64,000 nucleotides of DNA from Leptospira venezuelensis. GTDB lineage: Bacteria > Spirochaetota > Leptospiria > Leptospirales > Leptospiraceae. The notes under the pieces were generated by a model. That model searched no databases. It was not told the origin of the DNA and saw only the letters and a list, made by a program, of their open reading frames with translations. Positions 54,426-63,136 of this stretch are shown here, piece by piece; within the stretch, counting starts at the first letter, position 1; each line of letters begins with the position of its first letter. The stretch covers positions 1,488,001 to 1,552,000 of the forward strand of contig NZ_NETS01000010.1 of assembly GCF_002150035.1 (NCBI RefSeq). Reading direction: 5' to 3'. Both the position numbers and the translations under genes were made by a program.

Positions 54426-56279
54426 TTGAATATACTTGTGGGCATAACTTCTGATGGATCGAATAAGAAAAGAAATCTAGTATTCCTTCTCTGCGCCTTC
54501 TTCTTTTTAGCCTCTTGCTCTACTAAAACTTCTGAAAAAGCTCCCATACTCTTTAAAGGAAATATAGACATGAGTAAGGCCAGTCACTGGGGTGAAATTT
54601 ACCCACTGAAAGGTGATTGGGAATTTAATTGGGGCAATTTATATTCACCTAATACAGGTTATGTGGATAGTGGGCAATACTTTCCTGTCCCAGGAATTTG
54701 GAGAGAGTATTCTCCTCAATTTACACTACAGGGGCATGGTTCTTATAGATTAAAGATCCATAAATCTCCCGAACAAAAAAATCTTGCCATCTACATACCT
54801 AGATTACCCGGGATATACTCTGTATATTTTGGAAAAAGAATGGTCTTTGCTAATGGGATTAATGGAACAGATAGGATCAATACTGAGTTCTTAGCGCATC
54901 CTAATGCACAAATCTATCTCTTGGATTCCTTGGATACGGAACTGATCGTGAATGTTTCGAATTATAGGGGAAACTTTCTAAAAGGTGGGATCAGAAATCC
55001 ATTCTTGATCGGAGATATAGATGCATTAAAATTTAAAGTAATCCAGGAGACGATCTGGGAAACACTTTTAATCGCGATTATTTTTTCAGTTGGTTTATAC
55101 CATTTGATCTTCTTTGCATCCTATCGAAAGGATTTGGTGCCATTGTTCTTCTCTTTATTTTGCTTTTTAGTGGCCTTCTATTCTTTCATAACGTCCGGAC
55201 TTCAATATATTCTAATACCTGAGCTCACTTTAGATTTGCGTATCAGAATGGAATATTTTTGTGAAGCATGCTTGGTCCCTTCTGTATATATGATCCTTAG
55301 GACAATGTATCCGAAACAATTCGGAGCTAGATGGATGGCGATCTTAATGAGCACGATGTTCATTTTCGTTCTTTCCGTTTTTGTATTAGGAGAAGAGGAA
55401 CTTATCTACCTGTATTCCTTCTTCATGCATCTTCCTCCATTTTACACTTTAGTTCTATTGGCGGCATTAGGATACGCGTGGTGGCAAAAAGAAGACAGAG
55501 CTAGAACAGTATTTCTTTCCGGGACCATACTTGCAGTTTCGATGTTGAATGATGTGATATGGGGATTATACGAAGTATATTTTCTAATCCCTTATAGTTT
55601 TCCTGCAGCGCTTGTAGGATTTATAGCATTCAATTCTTATATTATATCAATAAGATTTACTAAAGATCTGGAGAAGGCGGAGACTTTCGCAGAACTACAA
55701 TCTAAGTATAATGAACAGCTCAGACTAAACGCAGAAGAAAAAGCAAAGTTTGCCACCTTAGTGGACCAATCTATGGATAAGGGGTTTCATTCTCTGATAG
55801 ATCAGCTGGAATCCAAAGAAAGTTCTGACAAATCTCTTTCTAAACTCAAAAACGAACTCAACCAAACTCTCTCCGGTGTTCGGGATATTCTGGACTTAAT
55901 GCATCATCAGGGTGGAAAAGAAGAGTTGGTAGAAGATGAAATGAGAAAGTTCGTCTTAAAAAACCCGTTATTCTCTCATTCGGAGATCCAAACGGTATCT
56001 CAATTTTTGAGAATAGACGAATGCCTCCAAGTACAAAGGATCTTCTCCGACGCAGTAAAGATTGGAGCGAGAAGGTCCGGCGAATCCAAAATTTTCTGGG
56101 GAAAAGAAGGGGATTCCATATTACTCAGGTTACAGGCAACTGGAATCAGCGAAACAAAAGAAGAACCTTCTTCTCTTCTCGAAGCAGACCTAAAAGTGAG
56201 GGCGGAGAAGTTGGGAGCAAGATTTTTCCTATTCAGTGAGCCCGGAAAATTCGAATTCGAACTCAGATTGCATTCTTAG
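54426..56279 (+). CDS. 7TMR-DISM lipoprotein sensor with degenerate histidine kinase core
   Basis: The protein starts with a lipoprotein signal (LLCAFFFLASC, Cys31 counting from the TTG at 54426). About residues 40-185 are a 7TMR-DISMED2-like jelly-roll domain (PLKGDWEFNW, YRLKIH). Seven helices follow (about 205-415), then a coiled coil. The last 170 residues look like a NarX-type dimerisation helix pair and an ATPase domain, but no phospho-acceptor His-Asp pair, no N box Asn and no DxGxG G1 box are visible (FSDAVKIGARRSG, then RAEKLGARFFLFSEPG). Probably a signalling pseudokinase. The start is uncertain; GTG at 54438 is an alternative. Confidence 0.8.
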   Translation: MNILVGITSDGSNKKRNLVFLLCAFFFLASCSTKTSEKAPILFKGNIDMSKASHWGEIYPLKGDWEFNWGNLYSPNTGYVDSGQYFPVPGIWREYSPQFTLQGHGSYRLKIHKSPEQKNLAIYIPRLPGIYSVYFGKRMVFANGINGTDRINTEFLAHPNAQIYLLDSLDTELIVNVSNYRGNFLKGGIRNPFLIGDIDALKFKVIQETIWETLLIAIIFSVGLYHLIFFASYRKDLVPLFFSLFCFLVAFYSFITSGLQYILIPELTLDLRIRMEYFCEACLVPSVYMILRTMYPKQFGARWMAILMSTMFIFVLSVFVLGEEELIYLYSFFMHLPPFYTLVLLAALGYAWWQKEDRARTVFLSGTILAVSMLNDVIWGLYEVYFLIPYSFPAALVGFIAFNSYIISIRFTKDLEKAETFAELQSKYNEQLRLNAEEKAKFATLVDQSMDKGFHSLIDQLESKESSDKSLSKLKNELNQTLSGVRDILDLMHHQGGKEELVEDEMRKFVLKNPLFSHSEIQTVSQFLRIDECLQVQRIFSDAVKIGARRSGESKIFWGKEGDSILLRLQATGISETKEEPSSLLEADLKVRAEKLGARFFLFSEPGKFEFELRLHS

Positions 56280-56354
56280 TAGAATTTTTCGGGAGAGAAA
56301 TCGGATTCTTCTGAAAAAGAGTTGTATCTAATTCAGTTCCCGAGATTCTACACA

Positions 56355-56375
56355 AGATTAGAATCATTCTAATCT
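56355..56375. promoter_or_regulatory. Fur/PerR-type 7-1-7 inverted repeat
   Basis: A perfect 10-1-10 repeat whose core TTAGAAT-C-ATTCTAA matches the 7-1-7 architecture of Fur-family boxes; the B. subtilis PerR box is TTATAAT-n-ATTATAA. It lies immediately before the cytochrome c peroxidase start codons. PerR control of this enzyme is inferred from the site and from known peroxide regulation of such peroxidases in Leptospira. Confidence 0.7.
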
Positions 56376-56387
56376 GTGGTGATGAAA

Positions 56388-57371
56388 ATGAAGAATACAA
56401 AAATACTCTACATGGGTCTACTTTTGGCCCTGGTCTCGGCATGCGGCCCATCCGAGAAAACAAAACAGCTCATGCAAGACGCGAAGACTTCCTTCGGAAT
56501 CCTTCCGGAAAAAATGCCAGGGTCCGAAAAGGATACTCCGGCTAGGATTGCTTTAGGCGAAAAACTCTATTTCGAAAAACGTCTTTCTATCAATGACTCA
56601 CAATCCTGCAGTTCCTGCCATGGGACTTTGGGAAAAGCTGCTGGGGTGGACAATCTTCCTACCTCTCCAGGCGCGCTCGGAAAGAATGGAGATCGGAATT
56701 CTCCTACATCACTGAATGCAGGATTCCATTTCGTTCAATTCTGGGACGGAAGAGCAGCTGACCTAAAGGCTCAGGCAAAAGGTCCGATCTTAAACCCAGT
56801 GGAAATGGCTATGCCTTCTGAAGCTGCAGTAGAGAAAAAACTCTCTGAAATCGCGGAATACGTGGATTTGTTTGCAAAAGCGTTCCCAGATCAGGACAAA
56901 AAAATCACTTATGACAATTTGGCAGAAGCGATTGCTGCGTTCGAAAGAACCTTGATTACCAGAGATCGTTTTGACGAGTTCCAGGCTGGAAACCATAGAG
57001 CTTTAACTTCTGAAGAACAGAAGGGACTGGAAACTTTTCTAAGCGCTGGATGTATCCAATGCCATAATGGGCCTCTTTTGGGAGGAAATAGCTTCCGTAA
57101 ACTTGGACAGGTGAATCCTTACGAAAACACAACCGATGTTGGAAGATCTGCAGTGAGTAAGAACGATGCTGAAAAGTATTTCTTCAAAGTTCCGTCTCTT
57201 AGAAATATAGCCTTAACCGCCCCTTATTTCCATGATGGAAAGGTAGCCACCCTGCCAGAAGCGGTGAAAAAAATGGCATATTTGCAGCTTGGAAAAGAGC
57301 TTTCCACCGAAGAGGTTGATTCTATAGTATCTTTCCTGAAGGCATTATCGGATAAAAATCGGTCTAATTAA
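56388..57371 (+). CDS. Di-haem cytochrome c peroxidase (lipoprotein)
   Basis: A 327-residue MauG/CcpA-family enzyme reducing hydrogen peroxide with electrons from cytochrome c. The two haem c sites are CSSCH (74-78) and CIQCH (about 225). A lipoprotein signal (LLLALVSAC) should anchor it in the periplasm. Several starts are clustered: GTG at 56376 and 56379, ATG at 56382 and 56388. The last is chosen because GGTGAT lies just upstream and the earlier ones abut the Fur-like box. The family's conserved TxxFxHDG region appears as APYFHDGKV near the C terminus. Confidence 0.93.
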   Translation: MKNTKILYMGLLLALVSACGPSEKTKQLMQDAKTSFGILPEKMPGSEKDTPARIALGEKLYFEKRLSINDSQSCSSCHGTLGKAAGVDNLPTSPGALGKNGDRNSPTSLNAGFHFVQFWDGRAADLKAQAKGPILNPVEMAMPSEAAVEKKLSEIAEYVDLFAKAFPDQDKKITYDNLAEAIAAFERTLITRDRFDEFQAGNHRALTSEEQKGLETFLSAGCIQCHNGPLLGGNSFRKLGQVNPYENTTDVGRSAVSKNDAEKYFFKVPSLRNIALTAPYFHDGKVATLPEAVKKMAYLQLGKELSTEEVDSIVSFLKALSDKNRSN

Positions 57372-57416
57372 TTAGATCGCAGATCAAACGAACTTACAGA
57401 ATTGAAACCTATTCAG

Positions 57417-57446
57417 ACCGGCTCCGCAAGGAGACGGTTTTTTTTT
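57417..57446 (+). terminator. Intrinsic terminator after cytochrome c peroxidase
   Basis: The stem is ACCG, one mismatch, CTCC, then GCAA loop and GGAG, CGGT, followed by nine T. It sits 45 bases after the stop. Confidence 0.88.
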
Positions 57447-57546
57447 GCCTTTGTATTTTGGAGACACAGAGATAGAAGAGTCGTCGCAGAGATTTACTGG
57501 CACACCGAGGTGCAGAGGGTTTTTTAGGCATTATAGTTTAAATACA

Positions 57547-57564
57547 ATGTTGGAACTCCTACAT
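57547..57564. repeat. Near-palindrome ATGTTGGAACTCCTACAT
   Basis: Palindromic except for the T/T pair and the AC centre. It resembles the perfect palindrome at 35019-35036 (shared core GTTGGAAYTCC). Possibly a dispersed intergenic repeat. Confidence 0.45.
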
Positions 57565-57722
57565 GGGTCCTTTTATCTTCTTATAAATTCCCCCTGAAGC
57601 CACTCTCTGCGACTCCTCGCTTGACAAAAGAAATTTCAGTTATAAGATCAATCGCCTATCGGTTGCTATATGAGACGCTTACTTAGCAGTATGTGCAAAG
57701 TTAAACGTTCCGAGTGATTTGC

Positions 57723-57787
57723 AAAACCTGAGTGCAATCGTTTGCGCAACTTTAATATGCGATCAGTTTGATTGCAACTGAGGTTTT
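57723..57787 (-). terminator. Long hairpin, probable terminator of citrate synthase-like gene
   Basis: Read on the minus strand it begins about ten bases after the stop. Two 7-bp stem segments (AAAACCT/AGGTTTT and GATTGCA/TGCAATC) are separated by a small internal loop; the loop holds 30 bases. The 3' arm ends in TTTT. Confidence 0.5.
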
Positions 57788-57797
57788 TAGAAAAAAT

Positions 57798-59081
57798 TTA
57801 TCTTTCTAAGATCTGTCTGTATTTTCTGTGTGTCTCGCCTGTAAAGATCTGACGTGGGCGAACCTTATGAGAAGCGTTCACACCAATCCTTTGTTCTCTC
57901 CAGTGAGCCAACCAACCAGGAAGTTTACCTATCGCCTGCATTGCGGTGAAAAGTTCTTTAGGAATTCCTAAACTATGGAATAGGATCGCGCTATAGAACT
58001 CTAGGTTTGGATACAGATTTTTTTCAAGATAGAAAGAGTCTTTACTTACGAAATCGTCTACCTGGAGAGCTATTTCTGCAATTGGGTCTAACTTTTTCTG
58101 TTTATAAAAATCTATAAACAGTTTTTGGGCGATAGTCGAACGTTTGCTTTTTACCTTGTATGCGTCGTGACCAAAACAAGTGGAATGAAGTTGATATTCT
58201 CCTTTCTTCATCCTTTCGAAAAATTCCGGAACGGAAAGTTTGGATTTGATGATATCTTCGATTAACTCTACAGCAGCAACCTGTCTTCCACCTTCTCTTG
58301 AACCCCAAAGTGCGTTAATCGCAGAGGAAACAGATGCGAATATATTTGCTTGAGTGGATCCGATCAATTGAACGGTAGTGTTCGAAACGTTCTGCTCATG
58401 ATCTGCGTATAAGATCCAAAGTTGGTTTAAGATCCTATCATGCTCTTCGGAAGGTTGGTATTTAACCGAAGGAATTGAGAAGAGCATATATAAGAAATTT
58501 GTACAGTATGGATGACGATCCACCGGGTAAACGAAAGGTTGGCCGATCATCTTCTTATAAGAAAAAGCAGCAATCGTTCTGATCTTCGCGAGAAGTCGTG
58601 CTGCTTGGTCGATGCCTCGGTCCAGATATTCTTCGTATTCGTCTTGGTAATAACTAGATAAGGAAGAAACCATTACTGAAAGAACTGCAAGTGGGTGGGC
58701 TCTACCTGGAAAACCATCGAATAGATTGATCATATCTTCGTGGATCAAACTATGTTTAGAAAGTTTCATCGAGAATTCTTTCAGCTGCTTTTCGTTAGGA
58801 AGATCTCCATAAATCAGCAAGTAGCTAGTTTCTACGAAAGTGGAATAATGCACTAATTCTGCGACATCATATCCTCTGTATTGTAAATCTCCAGTCAGAG
58901 CGTCCCTTCTGGAAATTTTACTCTGGGCATATGCTGTATTAAAAAAACCGGGATCGTAAGAAGTGAGTCCCGTCTTAGTATGTAAATCTCTAATATCGAT
59001 TCCTTTATCCCCGTCAGTACCGGTGATTAAAGGAAGACGGTGAACCTGGTCTCCGAATTTCAACTCTACGAAATCGCTCAT
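57798..59081 (-). CDS. Citrate synthase family protein (GltA-like) with altered catalytic residues
   Basis: A 427-residue protein co-linear with E. coli GltA, sharing LYADHEQN, FASVSSAINALWG and GWLAHWRE, and the C-terminal RPRQIFTG. The active site differs. The catalytic His of GPLHGGA is Glu263 (GSREGGR), and the catalytic Asp of VDFYSG is Glu361 (LEFYSA). The other catalytic His is kept (His305 in CFGHDAYK, normally FGHRVYK). An acetyl-CoA/citrate-binding Arg (E. coli Arg387) is Lys386. It may use another substrate, be slow, or have a non-catalytic role. Divergent from an AraC-type membrane regulator, 127 bp away. Confidence 0.85.
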   Translation of the reverse strand: MSDFVELKFGDQVHRLPLITGTDGDKGIDIRDLHTKTGLTSYDPGFFNTAYAQSKISRRDALTGDLQYRGYDVAELVHYSTFVETSYLLIYGDLPNEKQLKEFSMKLSKHSLIHEDMINLFDGFPGRAHPLAVLSVMVSSLSSYYQDEYEEYLDRGIDQAARLLAKIRTIAAFSYKKMIGQPFVYPVDRHPYCTNFLYMLFSIPSVKYQPSEEHDRILNQLWILYADHEQNVSNTTVQLIGSTQANIFASVSSAINALWGSREGGRQVAAVELIEDIIKSKLSVPEFFERMKKGEYQLHSTCFGHDAYKVKSKRSTIAQKLFIDFYKQKKLDPIAEIALQVDDFVSKDSFYLEKNLYPNLEFYSAILFHSLGIPKELFTAMQAIGKLPGWLAHWREQRIGVNASHKVRPRQIFTGETHRKYRQILER

Positions 59082-59208
59082 ACCGATAGGAAACAGGGGA
59101 AGGGTAGAAGAGTCAAACCTTCCTTGGCGCCTATCGCAATTTTCCCTTTCGACTGGACAAAACTTTCGCCTTCGATTTACTCTCCCGAAGTTTCGAAGGA
59201 ATTTTGTT

Positions 59209-60303
59209 TTGGAGCATCTGCCCGGTTTTTTTCTTCATTTTTGGATCCAATTTGGAACCGCACTTTGCCTACTTCTAGCAGCGATGGAGCTCGCCAAGAA
59301 AAGGGAAAATGCGATGCCAGGTGGGATTTTCTACCTAGCCATAATTTTAGCTCTGGTAGAGAGCCGATTGGGCTTAGGTCTGCTGCCATGGGCCGCAGAT
59401 CATATCTGGTTTTGGCCAGCATTCTTTCCTGCAGTCTGGGCGGTCGGTCCTACATTACTTTTGGTCTCTAAGAATATGGTCCAATTTGCCTTAGACAGAG
59501 AGATTCAAATTGGAAAACATTTTATTCCGGCAATTCTACTCTTACTTGGTGAACTAATTGCTTATATCATTCTGCCCGCAGAAGAGATTAGAGAATATAT
59601 TCGAAATGCAATGTTCGGTTCCAAGGTGGATATTCTTACTGGAGTCACGATCTTCGGTTCCATCCACCAAACTGTTTATTCCATATTTCTTTGGGTATTA
59701 TTCAGAAAGGCTTCCAAAGAAACTGAGATCCCACTTTCTTCTCTAGTTTATACAATCCTAATTGTGGTGTTTACAACCATTCAGCTTTGTTGGTTCGGAT
59801 ATTTTTTGAAGAATCAGTTTTTATTAGCCGTGGGTTCTAGTTTTCAAACTTTGGGGATTGTTCTCGTATTTTTATTCTCTTCCAGGTATCCAAATTTTTT
59901 CATTTCTCTGAAGTCGGAGATCCAACAGAAAAGATACGAGAGGACCCAACTGAATGGATTGGATCTGGACCAACTTCATACTCGTATCAAAGAGTTGGTC
60001 GAGGCTGATAAAATATATAAAGAAGAAAGTCTGAAAATCCAAGACTTCGCTGAAAAACTTTTGGTCTCTCCTCATCAACTTTCCCGGATTTTAAACGAAA
60101 CTTACGGCAAAAACTTCAATGAATTCCTAAATTCCTTTAGGGTAGAAGAGGCCAAAACTCTACTATTAGAGGACCTGGAGCGCACAGTTCTCTCTATCGC
60201 TTATGATGTTGGATTTAATACTAAGTCCACATTTAATGCACAGTTTTTGAAAATCACTGGAATGACTCCTTTAGAATGGAGAAAAAAGGGTAGCAAACTA
60301 TAA
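59209..60303 (+). CDS. Membrane-bound AraC-family transcriptional regulator
   Basis: A 364-residue protein with about seven membrane helices in residues 8-235, followed by an AraC-type double HTH (LKIQDFAEKLLVSPHQLSRI, then SIAYDVGFNTKSTFNAQFLK and GMTPLEWRK). Membrane-attached AraC regulators sense an envelope or lipid signal and act directly on DNA. The start is TTG; GAAGGA lies eight bases upstream, and no ATG is nearby in frame. It is divergent from the citrate synthase-like gene and may control it; the evidence is position only. Confidence 0.85.
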   Translation: MEHLPGFFLHFWIQFGTALCLLLAAMELAKKRENAMPGGIFYLAIILALVESRLGLGLLPWAADHIWFWPAFFPAVWAVGPTLLLVSKNMVQFALDREIQIGKHFIPAILLLLGELIAYIILPAEEIREYIRNAMFGSKVDILTGVTIFGSIHQTVYSIFLWVLFRKASKETEIPLSSLVYTILIVVFTTIQLCWFGYFLKNQFLLAVGSSFQTLGIVLVFLFSSRYPNFFISLKSEIQQKRYERTQLNGLDLDQLHTRIKELVEADKIYKEESLKIQDFAEKLLVSPHQLSRILNETYGKNFNEFLNSFRVEEAKTLLLEDLERTVLSIAYDVGFNTKSTFNAQFLKITGMTPLEWRKKGSKL

Positions 60304-60380
60304 GTTCGGACGATTGTTTTTCGCATATCGGTTAGGATAAAACCTTCCTGTTGGATTCCGCAAGGAAGGAGAAGAGACCG

Positions 60381-61343
60381 ATGTCCCGAGAAACATATCC
60401 TAAAGAAGAACTGGAATCTTACCGCAAAGTGCAAGCCTTGGCTTATGAAGCGGTGGAATCTGTGCGCAAGGAACTCTATCCAGGGATCACCGAAAAAGAA
60501 GCAGCTCACAAAATTGACGATTATATCCGAAATGCGGGAGGCACATCCTTCTTTCATTATGGGTTTGCATGGTTCGGGGACAGAACCGCATTCAGAGGAT
60601 TCAAACGTCCACTTTCACTGAATTATTTAAGAAAGGGTGAAGGTTTACTTCCACACTTCGGCGGAAAATTCCAACCTTCCAATCGCAAATTAGAAGAAGG
60701 AATGGCGGTGATCCTAGACGTAGCTCCTACGTTTGCGGGAAGAGCGGCGGATGTTGGTTATGCATTCTCATTCGGAAAAAATCCCGAACATGATAAGGCA
60801 TTAGCAAATTTAGAAGAATATAGAGAATTAATTTTAAGAAGGGTCTTAGAAGAAAGAACCTTATCTGAAATTTATTTGGAAGTAGATGCAAGGATCCGTG
60901 CATCCGGATACGTTAACTGCCATTCTATTTATCCTCAGGGGGTATTAGGTCATAAGGTAGGAAGACTTCCTGCTTATAATTTTCCAGGCGGAAGAGTGAA
61001 TGGATTTCCATTCCAAACATTCGCATACTTATTCCCTCAAATGATAAAAGATCTGATCCCCGGAGTTTCAGGGCATTCTCCATTATGGGGAGAAGCCTCC
61101 GACTTCAGAGCGGAACCAGGACTCTGGGCTGTAGAACCTCATATCGGTAAAATATATTCGGGCTCGAAAGAATCGGAATCCTTCGGGGCAAAATGGGAAG
61201 AGATTTTAGTGGTTACTGACTCCACTGCTTATTGGTTGGATGAGGATCTTCCTCATGTTCGTCTCTGGAAAGAAAAGAAAAAATCTAAATCTTCCAAGCC
61301 GGCTTCCAAAATAAAGAAACAAAAAGAAAAAGTTCCGGCTTAA
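60381..61343 (+). CDS. M24-family metallopeptidase (aminopeptidase P/methionine aminopeptidase fold)
   Basis: A 320-residue pita-bread enzyme. Metal ligands are Asp113 and Asp124 (ILDVAPTFAGRAADVG), His191 (LGHKVG), Glu252 (VEPHIG) and Glu273/274 (KWEEILVV). This full set supports activity, probably as an aminopeptidase or related hydrolase. The last 25 residues are a Lys/Ser/Pro-rich tail. The ATG at 60381 is preferred (AGGAAGGAG nearby) over an in-frame TTG at 60351. It starts a run of four same-strand genes with short gaps. Confidence 0.87.
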   Translation: MSRETYPKEELESYRKVQALAYEAVESVRKELYPGITEKEAAHKIDDYIRNAGGTSFFHYGFAWFGDRTAFRGFKRPLSLNYLRKGEGLLPHFGGKFQPSNRKLEEGMAVILDVAPTFAGRAADVGYAFSFGKNPEHDKALANLEEYRELILRRVLEERTLSEIYLEVDARIRASGYVNCHSIYPQGVLGHKVGRLPAYNFPGGRVNGFPFQTFAYLFPQMIKDLIPGVSGHSPLWGEASDFRAEPGLWAVEPHIGKIYSGSKESESFGAKWEEILVVTDSTAYWLDEDLPHVRLWKEKKKSKSSKPASKIKKQKEKVPA

Positions 61344-61386
61344 TTGAAATATATTCAATAATTTTAATATTTAATTTAGAAGGCTT

Positions 61387-62268
61387 ATGATGAGCAGCGA
61401 AATATTACAGGATAAGGATTTTCATTTTTATCCCGTTAGAAAACCTAAATTCGAATTCAGCGAGAACGGCACCAGTAGACATTGGATGGACGGTTCCGCT
61501 TATAAAACCCATATTTTGAATACCTGGACACTATTCTTTCCGGATGGAGAAAGATTTTTTATCAGAAGTATCCAGAAATTTCTGCCAAATATCAAGGACC
61601 CAAGGGTTCTCCGAAATGCAAAAGCATTCATGGGCCAAGAAGCACAACATGCGGGAGAGCATAAAAAAACTTGGAAAATCCTAGAGGACCAGGGTTTTAA
61701 AATCAAAGCATTCACTGATTTTGTGAATTCTTTCTTTGTGAACTTTGTGGAAAAGATCATGTCAGCTAAGTCATGTTTGGCGGCAACAGCAGGTGCTGAA
61801 CATTATACTTCTCTTGTTGCTACTATTGGTTTACAGATAAAAGCATTAGATAAGGCAGAATCAGAGATGAAACGTCTTTGGGAATGGCATGCGGCAGAAG
61901 AGATAGAACATAAATCCGCTGCTTACGATGTATTCTTGGATATTAGTGGAAATTATCTCAGAAGAATGATCACTTTCCTCGGGGTGACAATCGTATTCTG
62001 GGCAGCAACATTTATAGGCGCTGAAATTCTTCTTTGGCAAGAAGGATTAACTTTTAAGTGGAAAACTAGAAAAGATGCTTTCCGTTTTATCTTTATAGAT
62101 GAAAAGGTCTTCTTCCATGCGCTGGGTGCATTCTTTAGATACTTCCGTCCAGGATTTCATCCGGAACAAGAAGATAATCTGGAATTGAGCAGGATAATCT
62201 TCGAATCTCCAGAGCATAAATACAATAGCCTGGACCAGATGGCTCAGGCTTTTGAAGCCCGAAATTAA
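61387..62268 (+). CDS. Metal-dependent hydrolase family protein (PF10118-like diiron)
   Basis: A 293-residue protein of the predicted metal-dependent hydrolase family. Ferritin-like diiron ligands are visible: Glu55, E85xxH88 (QEAQH), E138-H139 (GAEHY) and EEIEH at 171-175. One or two hydrophobic helices follow (about residues 193-215). The diiron set suggests an oxidase or oxygenase more than a hydrolase; the substrate is unknown. It starts 43 bp after the M24 gene and is followed by an SDR and an alpha/beta hydrolase, possibly one pathway for a lipid-like compound. Confidence 0.85.
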   Translation: MMSSEILQDKDFHFYPVRKPKFEFSENGTSRHWMDGSAYKTHILNTWTLFFPDGERFFIRSIQKFLPNIKDPRVLRNAKAFMGQEAQHAGEHKKTWKILEDQGFKIKAFTDFVNSFFVNFVEKIMSAKSCLAATAGAEHYTSLVATIGLQIKALDKAESEMKRLWEWHAAEEIEHKSAAYDVFLDISGNYLRRMITFLGVTIVFWAATFIGAEILLWQEGLTFKWKTRKDAFRFIFIDEKVFFHALGAFFRYFRPGFHPEQEDNLELSRIIFESPEHKYNSLDQMAQAFEARN

Positions 62269-62315
62269 ATACTGACCGATAACCTAAACTTTCGGACGGA
62301 CTATAAGGAAATTGC

Positions 62316-63116
62316 ATGAGCAGACTAAGCGGGAAAAACATTTTGATCACCGGAGCAAGTGGTGGTTTCGGTAAAGAATTAACCAAACAATTATTAAAGA
62401 AAGGCGCTAATCTTGTGCTTACGGATATGAAAGCACCAGAAACCAAGGCAGAGTTTTATTTAGAAAATTCCAAACCAGTTCCAGGTAAAATACTCGGAAG
62501 TTTTGCAGCTGACTTAAGTAGCGAATCTGGTTGCGAAAAAGCTTATAAAGAAGCGATCAAGATCCAACCTAAGATTGATATCTTAGTAAATAACGCTGGC
62601 TTAGCGTTCGGTGGAAGACTATTGGATGTTCCAATGGACAAATGGAAATTAATCTTGGATGTAAACTTATACGCCCCAATCTTTCTTTCTCGTTTGTTCT
62701 TACCTTCAATGTTGGAAAGAAAATATGGACAGATCGTAAATCTATCTTCTTGCGCAGGAATCACTGCTCCTGGTGAATTAGTGTATTATTCTGTTTCTAA
62801 ATTCGGGATCAGAGCCTTGGGTGAAGCATTAGATTCAGGTTATAGACACCAAGGAATATATACAACTAATGTGTATCCTTTCTTCGCAAATACTAATATT
62901 TTACATTCTCAACAATTCGGAACGGATAAACCTAAAGTAGTTCCTTCTTTGATCGTAGACAGTCCTCAAATGGTAGTCAGAGCCATAGTAAGAGGAATTG
63001 AAAGAAGAAAGATGCATGTCTTCCCAGGATTCACCGCGAAGTTACTGCGTTTCTTAACCAGACTGTCTCCTGGTTTCTTAAGAGGAATGGAAAGACTAGG
63101 ACAAAAATTTTCTTAA
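62316..63116 (+). CDS. Short-chain dehydrogenase/reductase
   Basis: A 266-residue SDR with the cofactor-binding TGASGGFG (13-20), NNAG (92-95) and the catalytic Tyr158-x-x-x-Lys162 (YSVSK). It should oxidise or reduce a hydroxyl or keto group; the acidic residue after beta2 (TDMK) hints at NAD rather than NADP. It lies between the diiron-type hydrolase and an alpha/beta hydrolase on the same strand, 47 bp and 20 bp from them. Confidence 0.92.
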   Translation: MSRLSGKNILITGASGGFGKELTKQLLKKGANLVLTDMKAPETKAEFYLENSKPVPGKILGSFAADLSSESGCEKAYKEAIKIQPKIDILVNNAGLAFGGRLLDVPMDKWKLILDVNLYAPIFLSRLFLPSMLERKYGQIVNLSSCAGITAPGELVYYSVSKFGIRALGEALDSGYRHQGIYTTNVYPFFANTNILHSQQFGTDKPKVVPSLIVDSPQMVVRAIVRGIERRKMHVFPGFTAKLLRFLTRLSPGFLRGMERLGQKFS

Positions 63117-63136
63117 ACGAAAAGAGGCGAAAAAAA

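Larger units (their letters stand above)
57372..57797. other. 426-bp intergenic region with hairpins and possible repeats
   Basis: This convergent gap holds the peroxidase terminator (57417-57446), a segment rich in CAGAG and GAGTCGCAGAG-like words (57460-57525 and, in inverted form, 57600-57620), the palindrome-like ATGTTGGAACTCCTACAT (57547-57564), and the terminator of the citrate synthase-like gene (57723-57787). I see no gene or stable reading frame. Confidence 0.6.

Noticed and set aside
59040..59471. A 143-codon open frame on the plus strand
   Set aside because: It overlaps the start of the citrate synthase-like gene and the 5' part of the AraC gene in a different frame; no domain and no good start.
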